Shown: piece after piece, positions 39,326 to 49,796 of the stretch
How positions within the stretch are numbered: the first letter of the stretch is position 1
Layout of the letters: each line of letters starts with the position of its first letter
Assembly (NCBI GenBank): GCA_033002965.1
Contig: JAURVB010012890.1
Span: forward strand, 30,001 to 94,000
DNA length: 64,000 bases
Direction of reading: 5' to 3'
Source of the DNA: Piper betle
Lineage: Eukaryota; Streptophyta; Magnoliopsida; Piperales; Piperaceae
Notes under the pieces: model-generated
Told to the model about the DNA's origin: nothing
What the model saw: only the letters and a program-made list of their open reading frames with translations
The model's database searches: none
Translations under genes and position numbers: made by a program

Positions 39326-42178
39326 TGTAACACCCCGTTTCGGCTCACCCGTGAACCGACCCGGAAATGTCACCGGCGACCGAACCGTTCGTTAATCTAC
39401 TAGATTCGGTTAAGCCGACCAGGATCTACTCTCGGCGTCTCAAGATGGAGATGCAAATATGAAATGCATGAATGGGATACGATTGGGTTCTAACGCGGTC
39501 CTACATGCATGCTGTGATGTACAAGCAAAAACAAGACAAAATAATAAATGAGAAACCAAAAGAAAATATATACTATTTTATGAAAATACGATAACACATA
39601 ATAATCTACCATGACATTAAATCATTATCTCATTCATTTTTACCCGAGCCGAGTCTGAACTCCAAGGCTCCCTACTCATTCATATTTATCAGTTTGTTTC
39701 ATAACAAGTAATTCATCAAGACAAAAACATTGTAATAATCATTCACACAGCATTAAACAACCATCATTATACATTACACGCGGCAGGTACATGTGTGCGC
39801 GGTTCCGTGCTGCTCCTCCGCAGTCCCGACAGCTTTCATCGCTCGCATTCCTCACCTACATATATATAGAAAAACCGTCAGTAACGAGTGTTACCGGCCC
39901 GGAAAATAACTAATATCAATCTGGCACAGGAGAGCAAACTCTCCTGTTGAATCAAAACCATATACTTCCTCAAGAACTCTCATCAGGGCACATACGGGAG
40001 CCGTCGTCGTCGGGCCGTCGCCCTCGGGTCGACAGCGTCCCCCTATCTTTCTCATTCTCATACCTTGGCCATTTCTCTATTGCTTCTCGCATCAAATTTC
40101 ATTCCTTACCGCCCTCTGCACCTTCCATATTACTCCTGGCCTTGAGCACAAAGGCCGAGCACTCTCAGGCAGTCGCCTTCAGTACCCTTTGAAACCACAA
40201 GTCTAGACATGCGCTGCATTGCAGTACCCGTAAACCTCCACACTTCTCCGGGTTTGAGGAACTCAAAGGTGGAGTTGTCCGGATCCTTCGGGAACGAAGT
40301 GGGTTCTCCCCAGCTCCAGAGCCCGCTCTTCCGGGCACACGCCCTATCTGAAGACGTGGCCGCAAGTAACCCTCATTCCATCTCTCACCGAAAACACGAA
40401 AACTATATATATATAGGCCTGGGTTGGGATTTATACAATAGGCCCGAAGGCATCGTGAGCTAGATCTGAAGTTCGAAAACAAACTCGAGGGATCTCATCC
40501 TCGAGGGTTATTAATCCGAAAAAGAACTGTTGGCTAAATGGCCCGAGTTAAGTGGGATCCGATAAAACGCCACTTAACTCGTCCTGCACATGATAAATCA
40601 AATAAACAATAGAGTAGCGTAAAACAGAGAACGAGTCCTAAACGGACCTGGTAGAAGCTCCAAACGGGTCCACGCGCCTAGGCGGCGAGCTCCTACACCG
40701 TACCTACACAATCAAGCTAAAAACTAACGCCCGCATGATGAATCACACATCCTATAGCATGCACACAATCAACCCAATCACTCATCAATCAACACACATC
40801 AATCTATATCAATTCTAGCAAGTCTACTTAGGTTAGTTTGCATTAGATCATGATTATTACTTAATAACCCTAATTAGTTTCATAACTTCTATTTTTAACA
40901 CCACACAATTCAACAAATTTCATATTTTATTCTAAATCAAATCTACATTTATATAAGTAATTACAATGCACAATTCATCAATCATAGCATGCAAATTCTA
41001 ATAATCAACACTTTCAATTAATTAAGTTAAAATAAATTATACCTCGCGTCGTCGAAAATCGGCGACGGCTAGGGTTTCCGTTTCGCGGCTCGAAACTCGA
41101 ATTCGGCACCTAGCGGCGTCCGAAGTCCGATCAGATTGGACCGGGTGCGTTCGGCGGATGATCCGGCGAACTTCCCACGAATCCAATTTTCCGGCGGTTC
41201 CGGCGGTTTTCCGGCGAGTGTCGGCGGTTTTCCGGCGGATTCCGACGGTTTTCCGGCGACGATTCGGGACGGGGCAATCAGGGGGTCTATCGGCACCAGC
41301 TCGACGAGCTTGGTCCGATGGCGGTGTCAAACAGAGCAACCGAGGCGGCGATGGCCGTCGGCGGCGGCGTTGAAAACGGGCGGCGGCGGCGGCGTGCTCC
41401 GATCGGGGCTCCGGCCGGCCTCGACGGCGGTCGGGAGGATGGGGGAAATGTCGGCAACGGCGAGGGGTGGTACTGGTGGTCGCAGCGGCGGCGACGGCGG
41501 CCGGACGGCGGCGGAATCGACGGGCGGAGCGTCGCGGTTCGTGGGGCAAATCCGGCGTCGTGGCGGCGAGGCAGTGGCCGGGGTGGGTCGTGGCGGCACG
41601 GCGACTTCACGGCGGGGCGGGGCGGCGTCGATTGGCGGCAGCACGGCGTCGGCAGCGGCGGCGGCGGCGACCACAAGGGGCGGCGGCGGTGGATAGGGTT
41701 TTGGAAAAAAAGGGTCGGGAGGAAGAAGAAGTGTGTGCGATGGCATTTTCGTAAATAAGTATTGACTCGATTCCTACTCGAGTCAAAATAATAACTAGTT
41801 CGTAATAAATTCTAAAAAAATCTAGAAAAATATGGAAAAATTCTATAAAATAAAACAAACACAATAACATCCAAATGACATGCTCTATAACTAATAACCC
41901 ACCCGAATATCGTCAAACGCGTCCTAATTCGTTATTCGGCCTAAAACTATTCTTCGATCAAATAAAAATAACAATCAATACTGCATACCTCCATATACTT
42001 GATAACCCATTTTTTTCATCATCTTTCAGGCGTTATCATCATACACTTGAGCATACATGACCCTCATTGCTCATAACTCACAGCTGGCCTCAACCCAGCT
42101 CGCGGTCCATGAAGCTGACTCGACTCGAACCGACTGGTTCACTCCCGTAAAACTCTGACTCGAGTCACGGGTTTTACA
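39326..42178. mobile_element. TGTAAC-type element, copy 2
   Basis: Begins TGTAACACCCCGTTTCGG and ends CGGGTTTTACA, so the ends are a short imperfect inverted repeat and also read TG...CA. Only TA is duplicated at the borders (39324-39325 and 42179-42180). The element lies exactly between repeats A and B. It holds no transposase, gag or pol. A GC-rich block at 41040-41740 is open in several frames, but the products are low-complexity Arg/Gly or Pro/Arg runs. The next roughly 190 bp, read on the minus strand, match the interior of the small hAT elements. It could be an LTR-type relic or a non-autonomous DNA element. Copy 1 is at 1240-3835. Confidence 0.6.
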
Positions 42179-42406
42179 TACCAAGTTATGTTTGCCATTA
42201 ATATTGTACAACATGAAAGTAAATAAGCACTATTTTCTTGTTTTTCCCAAACAAAAAGTACTATTTACTTCGGTTTCCAATAGTGTGATCACAGTCATTG
42301 ATTTTACATGGACATTATATTGTGTCGTTAAAATGTCAAAATTAGGCATTGATTTTAGATGGACATTATACTTTGTCGTTAAAATGTCAAAAATTGGTTA
42401 GTCATT

Positions 42407-42468
<62 letters not shown>

Positions 42469-42771
42469 TTGTACAATTTCCTTTCTTTTGACCGTCGTCG
42501 AGTTATTCTCACACTCACTTATAACTTGTAACAACCCTGACCGTTTTTAGCTTACTTTGTCATTAAAATGTCAAAATTTAGCCGGTCATTATCTATATAT
42601 ACTATTTTGCACAATTTCCTTTCATTTGACTGTCGGTCGACACACTCACTTATAGCTTGTAACAAACTGACTGTCTTTGGCCGTGACCTAAAGTATAACA
42701 TAATGGATTAAATTATTTTTTAGCAAGTGGTAAAATAAAGTTAAAGATCCACACTTATAAGCAGGATCTTA
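42179..42771. repeat. Direct repeat B (partner at 38825-39325)
   Basis: The second copy of repeat A. It is longer because of a small internal duplication (about 42340-42390) and an expanded TA microsatellite at 42409-42465. Its right end continues across the hAT insertion at 42780 into the sequence after 48553, which shows the hAT landed inside this repeat family. Confidence 0.8.
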
Positions 42772-42779
42772 CCTATGTG

Positions 42780-45700
42780 TAGGGTTGTTCACAAACCGGT
42801 CCGAAGTCAATTTTTCCAAAACTCATAACCGGCTCGTTAATAATTTTAACAAGTTCGGGTTTTATTCGGTCCGAGTCGGGTTTTTACAATTTCGAGTTCG
42901 AGTCGGGTTACTTAAAAAACGATAGAACTGAGCTCGACCTGAGCCCGTATAAAAGCAAAAGTTGAGCCATTTCGAGTTTTCAATTAGGGTATGGGAATGG
43001 GGGAAGGAGTGGCGGTGGTTTGGGAGAAATTGTGGCAACTGGTGGCCGGCGACGGTGACGAGCAATGACAGGCGACGAGCAGCGATGGGCAACAGGCAAT
43101 AATGGGCGATAGGTGACAGGCAGCGACAGGCAAGGGCTGGTGACTCGGTAGGGATGGACGACGGCAGGCGATGGGCTACGGCGGGCGCAAGGCAACAACG
43201 GGTGACGTGCAACGACAGGCGATGGGTAGCGATGGGTGATGGCGGGCGACAGGTAGTGACGGGGAGGGGGGTGGACCTTTTTTTTGTCGTTCATTTTTTT
43301 CCATAAAAATGAGAAATCTCTCCCTTCTTATCCTATGAATTTCATTATTTTTATGTTTATCTTTTTATAATCTTACATTTTTTATCTTGTCATCTAACTT
43401 TGTACTCTTTGTAGTAAGGCGACGGGCAGCGATGGGCGACGGGCAGCGATGGGCACGAGTGATGAGCAACTATGGGTGACGGGCAACGATGGGTGACAGT
43501 GGGCGATGCCGGGCGATAGGCAATGACTATAGGGGGATTTTTTTGTCGTTTATTTTTTTCCATAAAAATGAGAAATCTCTCCCTTCTTAATTCTTATCCT
43601 AGATAGTAATATGGATTTCATTATTTTTGTGTCTATCTTTTTATAATCTTACATTTTTTATCTTGTCATTTAATTTTGTACTCTTTTTTTTTGCTTAACA
43701 GTGATAAATCTCTCTATTGTTGTCTACTTGTGTTAGATCTTGTATTAATTTCAATATTTTCGTTTTTCCTTCCTATGAAGCTTGTTTTTTAGCCAATCAT
43801 AAAGTCAAAGTTGTAAAATTTTTCATTGAAGAGATCAATTTAAAAGGTGCCACCTTTTTCTCAATATTTACTGTGTTCTAATTTTTTCTAGCAAATTACG
43901 ATTTTTTTCTAATGAACTCTAACAATGTTCATTATATTGTTCATCGACCAGACAGATTTTGAGAAGTTAGACTTCGTGAAAGAGAGGATTGTAGGCATGT
44001 AAGTATACAATCTTGCTTTTCAATTTATTTTATTGCAAAAGTTTCTATATGAACTTAGGTAACATATATACATATTTTTAATTGCTATTACTAATTTTCT
44101 AAATTATCAAGTACTATAATTGTTATATATAAGTTAATTAAACACTAAATAGTCAACATGTGTATAAGTAGCTGTTATATTATGTTATGTTATTAAACAG
44201 TTCCAAATTTATTAGTTATTGTGAAAAAATTTAGGGATGTAATTGTTTTTTACAATTTACTTAGGGTGTAAACTTCTATAGCTACTTTCTAAATTATCAA
44301 GCACCACAAATTACAATGAAAGCAAAATAGTAAGTCTAATAAAATAGCAAGATAAATGCAAAGCAAATCATAATTAAGTTCAAACAAAATAATGATACTC
44401 AAAACAAGTACTAGCATAATGATGTCATACAAAGCATGCTAACTTTACCTTCATTCTTCTTGCTCTTTAGATTCATCATAATCAAGGTACATTGGGCATA
44501 ACCAGTCTTGTGAACAAATCAGTGCCTCAACAGTTTCGGATTTCAAACTACTTCTATGCTCGCTGATCAACCTTTCACCTGTGCTAAATGCAAATTCAGA
44601 GGCAACAGTTGTAAGTGGAATAGATAAAATGTCTCTTGCCATGGCTGATAGTATTTTGTACTTGTTTGCATTGTGTTTCCAATAATCTAGAAGATCAAAT
44701 TCAGCCTCTTTTGCAACCTTTTCTATAGGATCTTCCAGATAAGTATCTAATTCTGATTTTGATGTCTCCTTATTTTTTTCAACTTCTTGGACAAATTTGT
44801 TGTAGGCATCATCATCAAACATGTTGTAGCAATTATTTTCAGGCCCAACATCCATTTTACCTAAATCATCTGCATCTGAATCACTTCAAATTGTGTATAT
44901 ATCATAAATATCCTTGAAAGCATCCATCACCTTCTTTAGCTCTATTTTTGCACTTTCTTTGTAGATTTGAGGAAAACAAAACTTAATCATCATTAGCTTA
45001 CATCTGGGATCCAAAATAGTAGCAATTGCCAACACCAAGTTGCATTCTGACCAATATTTTTCAAATTTCTCTTGCATAGCTTCAATCATTGGCTCCATGT
45101 AAGCTTGTTCAGATTTAAGTTCACGAGTCAATGCACACTTGAATCCTCCACATCACCGGTAAGAAAAGATTAGATGTTGGATATTTAGATCCAGATATCA
45201 TTTCAGTTGCATGGTAGAACTTCTCTAATAGTTCTTCAATATCTGCATATTTTTTCCAATCTTCAGTAGATGGGCACCATTTGTAGTTAGAGTCTGTATC
45301 TCTATAGTGTGCAAATGTTGGTCTGACATCTTTTGCTGCTTTCAACATGAGATAAGTGGAATTCCACCTTGTCTCCACATCTAGTATCAACTCTTTTTCC
45401 CAGTCAGGTTGAATTGTGCTAAGGAGGTTTCAAAATCTAGCTTTCGGTTTGAAGAACTTTTAACATACTTGGTTGTTTCTCGCACAGTATGTATCAGCCC
45501 CTCTATATGCTTCAAACCATATTGGACGATCAAATTCAGAACATGTGCACTGCACCTCATGTGGAATATGTTTGTAAGATGTAAGGTACCACTATTTAGA
45601 AAACCCCCTTTCAATATATTAATCATACTATCATTTGAAGCAGCATTATCAACGGTAATTGTGAACACTTTGCCTTCCAAACTCCATTCTCTCATAAATT

Positions 45701-48545
45701 CAGTTATAATATTTGTCATTGCTTGTCCTATGTGTGGAGGAGGAAAATGACGGAATGCCAATATTTTTTTTGCAGCTTCCAACTTTTTGTTACATAATGA
45801 GCAGTCACACAAATATAAGCTTTTGTCCTCCTTGAAGTCCAACAGTCTGTTGTGAGGCAAACAAGGGTAACATCTTTCAAATCATTCTTGATTTTAACTT
45901 TTTCTTCTTGGTATATCTTCAAGCACTCCTTTCGAATAGCATGGCGAGACCATTTATCATGTCGTGGTTGGAGAGTTTTGCTATACAAATTGAACAACTT
46001 ACTTTCAACAAACCTGAATGGCTTCTCATCTACTATAATCATCTTTGCAAGAACTCTCTTAGATTTTTCCCTATCATACTTGAAGTTGGTAATTATAACA
46101 TTACCCTCTTCTTCTGGTATTGGCTCCAAACTGATCTGTTTTTGCCCCTTCTCAGCTCTTTTACGCTTCTTACAACTTTCCAAATGTCTTTTCAGGGTAC
46201 TTGTGGAACCAGTCTTTGACAACTTATACAAAGTTTTGCAATAGGTACATTCTACTTTTGTTTCTCCAGATGGTAATTTCACTTTTTTCAATTCCTCCCA
46301 AACTTTTGATCTCACTCTTGTTTGGTTTTCAGTCACATCATCATTTGAAGTATCTTTGATATCTGCCTCTTGTGTTGTGGTTGCAGGGACCTCTGGACAT
46401 GGAGAGGCATCATTGTTGTCAGCCATGCCTATAAACAAAAGTGAAAACAAAGTATATGTATTTTTCATAGTTTAATGAATAACATTTGTTTGAATTATTT
46501 TGGGAGGGGAGCACACTGATGTTCCAAAACGGCAAAACCTGTAGCATAAACTTTTTTTTCTTTTTTGTTTTGCAGGTGATGTGGATCACCAAGTCACCAT
46601 GTTTTGACTATTCTAGACCTCTGGTTTCCAGACAATACGAGGTGGTTGTTTTATCTCAATATTGCATAAAGAAAAGATCATTGATAACAATGAAAGATAA
46701 TAAGAAAATCAGTTTTGCAAAACATTATCAATTTAAACTCTATGTTTGTATTAAACTATTTATGTTAACATTAACACTTCTATTTTTTCACTTTCTAGAT
46801 ATGGGTATATGTCATGTAAAATATACTATATGGTGACAGCAAACAAGCAAAACATAATGAGAAATGGGGGTGGCAGATTGAGATAATGAAAGTATAGTAC
46901 TATCCTCAACTCTATTTGTTTTATTTTTTTACTTGTTTTTTCACTTTCCTTAACTCTCTGTCATATCGTACTATTTTATTTTATACTATATGGTGACAGT
47001 AAACAAGCAAGCTATTGTCGTGGTGGGTTGTGGCAGACTGAGATAATGAGAAATGAGCATTGCATTGGGCAGAGCTAGAATGCCACAATTCACAAATGCT
47101 CTATATTAAGATGAGCTACAAGATTATGTTGTCCAAAATGTATAGGTCATTGTTGAAAACAATGTATTTTAATTTCATCACATTATATGATTCTAATTTT
47201 CATTCTTGTTGCTGACATCAATTGTCATGTCTTTTGCAATATTTATCTATCTATCTTATCATTCCCTACAAATAAGTAGAAAGGATGAGGAACAACAGTG
47301 GAAAAGTTGACTAAATAGAGTAAAGGATAACAACAAATTACCTTTAGGCTTTAGGTGAACAAGAGAGGACACAAAGATGAAAGATTTATTCTTCAACGTC
47401 TGCAAAGCTCCCCACCTCGGAGAATGAAGACTCATACATTCATACTGTGTGTTACTTGAAAGGAAGTCCAAGCTGTTATTTACCACCAACTCCTCTAGCT
47501 TCAATGAAAGTAAGTTCTTCAATTTGTATAGCAAAAGTGTTATTTACAACCCATTGCTCTAGCTTCAATGAAAATAAGCTCTTCAACGAAAGTAAACTGA
47601 TTTTTCCCAGACCCACCCACTGCTCTAGCTTCAATTACTGATTCGGTTCCTTGGTGTGGAGAGATCACTGCCATAAAACAGAGAGCTTGTAGGACTGACT
47701 TCTTCTGAATATCAAAGAGCTAAGGACCAAGGAGGAGAAAAGAGATAGTCAGACTTCTTCTAAGATCAAAGAGATAAGGACCAAGGAGGAGAAAACAGAT
47801 GGTTTGATTAGAATGCCCGTAAATAGCAATGCCAAATGCCAATGAGTTCTACTAGAATGATTGAATGAGTTCAAATAGCAAGTGAGTCCAGTGACAAAGA
47901 CTTCTTCTCGTAGGCTATTAATGAGTATGAATTGCAAGTGTATGTTCGAACTACTTGTTGATGAGTTGGAAGTTTGAACTGCAATGTGTGTTACTGACAG
48001 TAATGAGTTATGATTGCAATAAGTTAGCGGCTAATTTTTTATCCCTCATCTACATCAAATGTTCACAGGTGCCAAGCGTTAGGCTGCAATAATACTAATT
48101 AATATGCTAGTTGTTTTGTAATTTGTATTATGGTCATTATTATAAGTTGGAAATACCAATTAGGGGTGTATTTAATCATAATTATGGGTTGGAAAATATC
48201 AAGTAGGTGTATTGGAAATGTACACTATAATAATTATGCAGGTTGGAAACTTGGAATATTTTTTGTATATTACTATGTTGTATGGGAATAGTAAACGTCA
48301 TGTTGTGCTGAGTATATGGTGAGTCGAATCAAGTCGAGTTACAAATCGATTTGATTCACGAGTCGAACTTCTCTCGATCGACTTGAATCGAGTTTTATTA
48401 AACTCAGGACTGACTCATATAGAAACGAGTCGATTCGGTTTGATAATTTCGAGTTACCAAGTCAAGTTATTTTATCATCAAGTTCGAGTTGAGCCGAGCC
48501 AAGTTTCTAAAACTCACGAGTTAACTCAGGCCAAGAGCAACCCTA
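42780..48545 (-). mobile_element. Full-length hAT transposon with perfect target duplication
   Basis: A 5,766-bp element bounded by a perfect 8-bp duplication, CCTATGTG, at 42772-42779 and 48546-48553. The ends TAGGGTTGTTCAC and, inward from the right, TAGGGTTGCTCTTGG match the hAT terminal consensus. Subterminal GAGTCGA and GAGTCGGGT-type motifs are frequent at both ends (42890-42910; 48320-48500). Minus-strand transposase sequence occupies 44451-46435. The transposase-distal side holds a roughly 259-bp tandem duplication (about 43060-43690) with GCGATGGGCGAC-like minisatellite. The transposase-proximal side has repeated segments at about 46810-47050 and 47690-47800. Removing the element and one target copy restores continuous repeat sequence, confirming the boundaries. 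Confidence 0.92.
44451..46435 (-). pseudogene. hAT transposase, BED zinc finger to hATC, frame-broken
   Basis: The transposase of the surrounding hAT element, RICESLEEPER/DAYSLEEPER-like. The likely start MADNNDASPC is near 46426. A BED zinc finger follows (C-x2-C in VECTYCKTLY, then H-x4-C in LKRHLESC). The catalytic-region pieces TTDCWTSRRTKAYICVTAHY, ITVDNAASND and DVETRWNSTYLML come next. The C-terminal hATC dimerisation domain contains DYWKHN, LSIPLTTVASEFAFSTGERL and the WL end. The sequence is split into minus-strand segments 46468-45728, 45860-45387, 45390-45121, 45131-44886 and 44855-44451: three single-base frame changes (about 45770, 45395 and 45128) and one in-frame TGA (about 44883). 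If these are real, the copy is dead; if they are consensus errors, it could be active. Confidence 0.88.
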
Positions 48546-48553
48546 CCTATGTG

Positions 48554-48830
48554 GGACCCCACTAGGTATTAGAGACTAAATTGAGGGATCTCACAATCCA
48601 CTTATCTTAAAAAATCTTGTCTCCAAAATTTCTATAATTGGCCTGTTACTACCTCCAAGCCCACACTCTTTTTTGACCCATTTATAATGACCTGGCCTAA
48701 AGTGCAGCATAATAGGCTAAGTCATTTTTTCATAATAGTTAACCAAAGTTAAAGATTTATAGTACCCACTTATAAATATGAACTTACCCGAATAGATATT
48801 AAATATAAGACTAAATTAAAGAATCTCACA
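48554..48830. repeat. Continuation of the A/B repeat family
   Basis: Sequence right of the hAT that pairs with the sequence left of it. It contains GGCCTAAAGTGCAGCATAAT and AAAGTTAAAGATTTATAGTA, which are diverged versions of blocks in repeats A and B. Two tandem copies of a roughly 230-bp unit can be traced. Confidence 0.55.
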
Positions 48831-48870
48831 TATCTACTTCTTAGTTCTTTAAAAAATTTGAAAAGCTTTT

Positions 48871-49310
48871 AAATGTGTTATTCTTAAACTAATTTTTAAC
48901 TACATTTTAGCTATTTCAAAAGAATTGTAAAAATTTTGCATTTGTTTGGATGTGTGCAAGAGCATTTGCATATGGCTCCAGCAATGAATCTATGAGTTCA
49001 TATTTCTTAGTTTACCAACGAGGAGTTTCTCCCAGGGTGTAGGTTAAAGCATGCCGTATAATTATTTTTTATTGTAATCGCACTCCAAATTATATAAATG
49101 TGCTATTCTTAAACTAAATTTTACCTACATTTTAGTTATTTCAAAAGAATTGTAGAAATTTTGTAATTGTTTGGATGTGGCTCCAACAAGGAATCTGTGA
49201 ATTCATATTTCTTGGTCTACCAACGAGGAGTTTCTCCCTGGTTGTAGGTTAAAACATGCCGTATAATTATGTTTAATTTTAATTGCACTCCAAATTATAA
49301 AAATTTCCTT
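48871..49310. repeat. Tandem duplication of about 225 bp
   Basis: Two adjacent copies start at 48871 and about 49096. Both contain TTCTTAAACTAA, CCAACGAGGAGTTTCTCCC and CATGCCGTATAATTAT. They differ by scattered substitutions and one small deletion. No coding capacity is seen. It lies upstream of the ATP synthase gene. Confidence 0.75.
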
Positions 49311-49559
49311 ATTGAGAGATCAAATTCTAGTTTAGCGTCTTGAAGAGAAGAAATTTGTTAATCGACGACCCAGGAAATAGAAAATATATGAGCTGTGTGG
49401 ATTTATGGGGGCATGAGTATTAATCAAATTTTAAGGTTTTCTGCTCAATGGCCATGGCCCAATGCCAACTCCAAGCTGCTATGGTGCAACATGGGCCAAC
49501 GGCCCATAACAAGAAAATGAGATAAGGCCCATGTCATAACCAGCCCAGCCCATCTACTC

Positions 49560-49796
49560 TCTCCAATGCAGCAAAACGCTCAACGCCGGAGATAAACGGG
49601 AAAAATCGCGAACGAGGCTTCGCTCAAGGTAGGCTCCCCCCAAAAAAGTATCGATTTTTCTTCTCCGTTTTCCGATTCCTCCATCGATTTCGATCTCTCA
49701 TCGTCAAGCTCTCGTCGAGATCGATCGAATGAGCTAACATTTGTGCGATCTGATCTCCATTTTCGCTCCGATTCCGGGTCTTGTAGGTCACCGGAG
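49560..49796 (+). promoter_or_regulatory. 5' leader of the ATP synthase delta-prime gene, with intron
   Basis: A short leader exon appears to end at 49628 (GCTCAAG before GTAGGC). The next exon starts at 49787 after CTTGTAG, ten bases before the start codon. This is inferred from splice-site quality alone. Confidence 0.4.

Noticed and set aside
41037..41758. Several overlapping ORFs of up to 186 codons on both strands
   Set aside because: All fall in the GC block of the TGTAAC element and are Arg/Gly or Pro/Arg runs; none is protein-like.
38825..42771. Repeats A and B as the two LTRs of a retrotransposon
   Set aside because: They do not begin TG and end CA, have no 5-bp flanking duplication, and the interior lacks gag-pol; the interior itself carries the TG...CA ends.
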